A stretch of 64,000 nucleotides of DNA from Brevundimonas sp. (GTDB lineage Bacteria; Pseudomonadota; Alphaproteobacteria; Caulobacterales; Caulobacteraceae), in contig NZ_JAIYCP010000022.1 in assembly GCF_027487935.1 (NCBI RefSeq), positions 24,316-88,315 on the forward strand, given 5' to 3'. The position numbers were made by a program, and so were the translations under genes. The notes below the pieces were generated by a model that saw nothing but the letters and a program-made list of their open reading frames with translations, was not told the origin of the DNA and ran no database searches. Of this stretch, positions 63,101-64,000 are shown in pieces; the stretch's first letter is position 1; every line of letters begins with the position of its first letter.

Positions 63101-63881
63101 AGGCGACCGTCTTGCCGTATGACCAGCCCAGAGGCTTCGGCGATCGAAACAACATCGCCGGCTTCAGCGTCAAATGTGTCCGCAGCGCGCCAGAGCGTTT
63201 CCGTCTCTGTCATCGACGACGCCAGACGTTCGAGGAAACTGATCACCCTTGGTCGAGTTGAGGCATCTCCGAGATTCGCCGAGCGGAGCCATTCGTTAAG
63301 CAACTCAGAGGCCGTGACCTTGCTGACATCGACACCACGTCGGACGAGATCGACAAACAGCCGAAGTGCAAATGGCCGTCGCAGCGTTTCCCGAAGGCCA
63401 TCAGGGACCGTCTGGGCGTCGATCTCCAAGCCCGACAGAAGCTCCTGGACGCTTTCGTTCGATGGCAGGTTGAGCTTGATTGTCTCCGCGCCGAGGCTTT
63501 GGAACCGGCCATCATGAGCCGCCTCGAACGGGCGGGACGACACCAACACATGGACAGGGGGACCGTCTTCGAACCGACGGTCTCTTCGGAATCCATTCGC
63601 AATCCTCAACAACAGTTTCATGCGCTGCGAGGTGCGATCCATCACATCGCTCACGGCGTCCAGCTGATCGATAACCAAAACGACAGGTCCTGCTCCGGCG
63701 AGCAGTTGCAGTTCAGCCTCAAGGTCTCCGCGAAGACCAAGAGCGCGCGAAAGATCGGAAGGGGTCAGAACTTCGGCCGGGAGCATGTCAGCCTTGATCC
63801 CGAAAACCGTAATGCCGTCGTCTTGGAGCCGCTCAGTAAGCTCAGACAGGAGCGCAGATTTTCCAGACCCTGCCTCGCCGA
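60130..63881 (-). pseudogene. STAND-type P-loop NTPase, 5' end cut off by IS3
   Basis: The open frame encodes about 1250 residues. It begins right at Walker A GEAGSGKSALL (about 63878-63850), followed by Walker B VVLVIDQLDAVSD, a sensor VLVSSRPFEAAHD, and a winged-helix-like LRRPFALRLFVDLVRRGV. The last 900 residues are helical repeats, as in NACHT/STAND sensors of bacterial immune systems. The natural N-terminus, where effector domains usually sit, is missing because IS3 starts two bases before the first Gly codon. The ATG at 63786 inside the frame would lack the P-loop. Confidence 0.78.
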
Positions 63882-64000
63882 TGACGTGACCCCCTGAAAC
63901 TCCTCCAAGAATAGCTAGAGTCCGCCCCTCGAAAGGACGGACAGAATGAAGCGATCAAGGTTCACGGAAGAGCAGATCATCGGGATCCTGCGGGAGCAGG
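63882..64000 (+). mobile_element. IS3-family insertion sequence, left end (right part outside window)
   Basis: TGACGTGACCCCCTGAAAC at 63882 resembles the TGA...CCCC terminal repeats of IS3-family (IS407-like) elements and is followed 64 bases later by the start of an IS3 orfA. The exact end is inferred from where the NTPase protein sequence stops making sense. Confidence 0.7.
63946..64000 (+). CDS. IS3 transposase OrfA, N-terminal fragment
   Basis: The first 18 codons read MKRSRFTEEQIIGILREQ, a very common start of IS3-family OrfA (HTH transposase). The gene runs off the window. Confidence 0.9.
   Translation, partial: MKRSRFTEEQIIGILREQ

Larger units (their letters stand above)
39610..64000. 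mobile_element. Genomic island with heavy-metal resistance cargo (right end outside window)
   Basis: It starts with a large serine recombinase placed against the orphan gene tail and continues through copper-resistance operons, an ECF module and a STAND NTPase interrupted by an IS3 element. The recombinase and NTPase regions look visibly less GC-rich than the backbone. The left edge is inferred from the gene-tail scar; the right edge is not in the window. Confidence 0.6.

Noticed and set aside
1..64000. CRISPR array, rRNA operon or prophage structural genes
   Set aside because: No regularly spaced direct repeats, no rRNA-like sequence and no capsid, terminase or tail genes are present.

Overview
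The window looks like chromosome of a high-GC alphaproteobacterium of the Caulobacterales, most likely Brevundimonas or a close relative. The evidence is the Caulobacter-type flagellar set (fliF-fliG-fliH-fliN-flbD-flhA, fliQ-fliR-flhB, flgB-flgC-fliE, fliO-fliP), CtrA-like TTAA-N7-TTAA boxes in front of those operons, the regulator FlbD, and a CarD / FdxA / Suv3-like helicase neighbourhood. The genus is an inference; no rRNA gene is present.

Layout. 1-6.7 kb: a histidine phosphatase (cut by the window edge), a histone-deacetylase-like amidohydrolase, a GNAT acetyltransferase whose 3' end is duplicated 796 bp downstream, a frameshifted exported protein, a MntA/HepT toxin-antitoxin pair, a VWA protein, a NUDIX hydrolase and two proteins of unknown function. 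6.7-23.2 kb: the flagellar export apparatus, MS ring, switch and proximal rod genes in four operons. A class A beta-lactamase gene sits between flbD and flhA, and a small housekeeping block (folE, a methyltransferase, an acyltransferase, a 2OG-Fe oxygenase) lies between fliQ and fliE. 23.2-39.5 kb: ordinary backbone (HU, a large TPR protein, DUF983, tRNA-Arg, an SDR, an HCCA isomerase, a Suv3-like helicase, an S4 protein, FdxA, CarD, a cytochrome c, L28, an M1 peptidase, a transglutaminase-like protein, an FAD oxidoreductase).

From about 39.6 kb to the end the window is a genomic island. It begins with a large serine recombinase placed directly against the orphaned 3' end of a host gene (putative attL); its right end is not in the window. 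Its cargo is mainly copper/heavy-metal resistance: a MerR-type regulator with a Grx-MauE membrane protein, DUF305, CopC, CopD, Cys-rich exported peptides, a CzcB/CzcA efflux pair without an outer-membrane partner, DUF411, an acyltransferase, a CnrY/CnrX/CnrH-like ECF sigma module, the multicopper oxidase CopA, His/Met-rich CopB, a small lipoprotein and a second CopC. A shared promoter-like motif (TGAGGGG-N15-CGTA), present on both strands between the acyltransferase and the sigma module and again before copC, suggests that the ECF sigma controls several of these units.

The right edge holds an unrecognised 366-residue protein and, convergent with it, a giant STAND-type P-loop NTPase of the kind found in anti-phage systems. 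An IS3-family element has cut it immediately before its Walker A motif. The most unusual observations are the fixed-geometry composite promoter element shared by three flagellar operons, the symmetric ECF promoter pair, the beta-lactamase inside the flagellar operon, the 48-residue Cys-rich exported peptide, the attL scar and the IS-disrupted NTPase.
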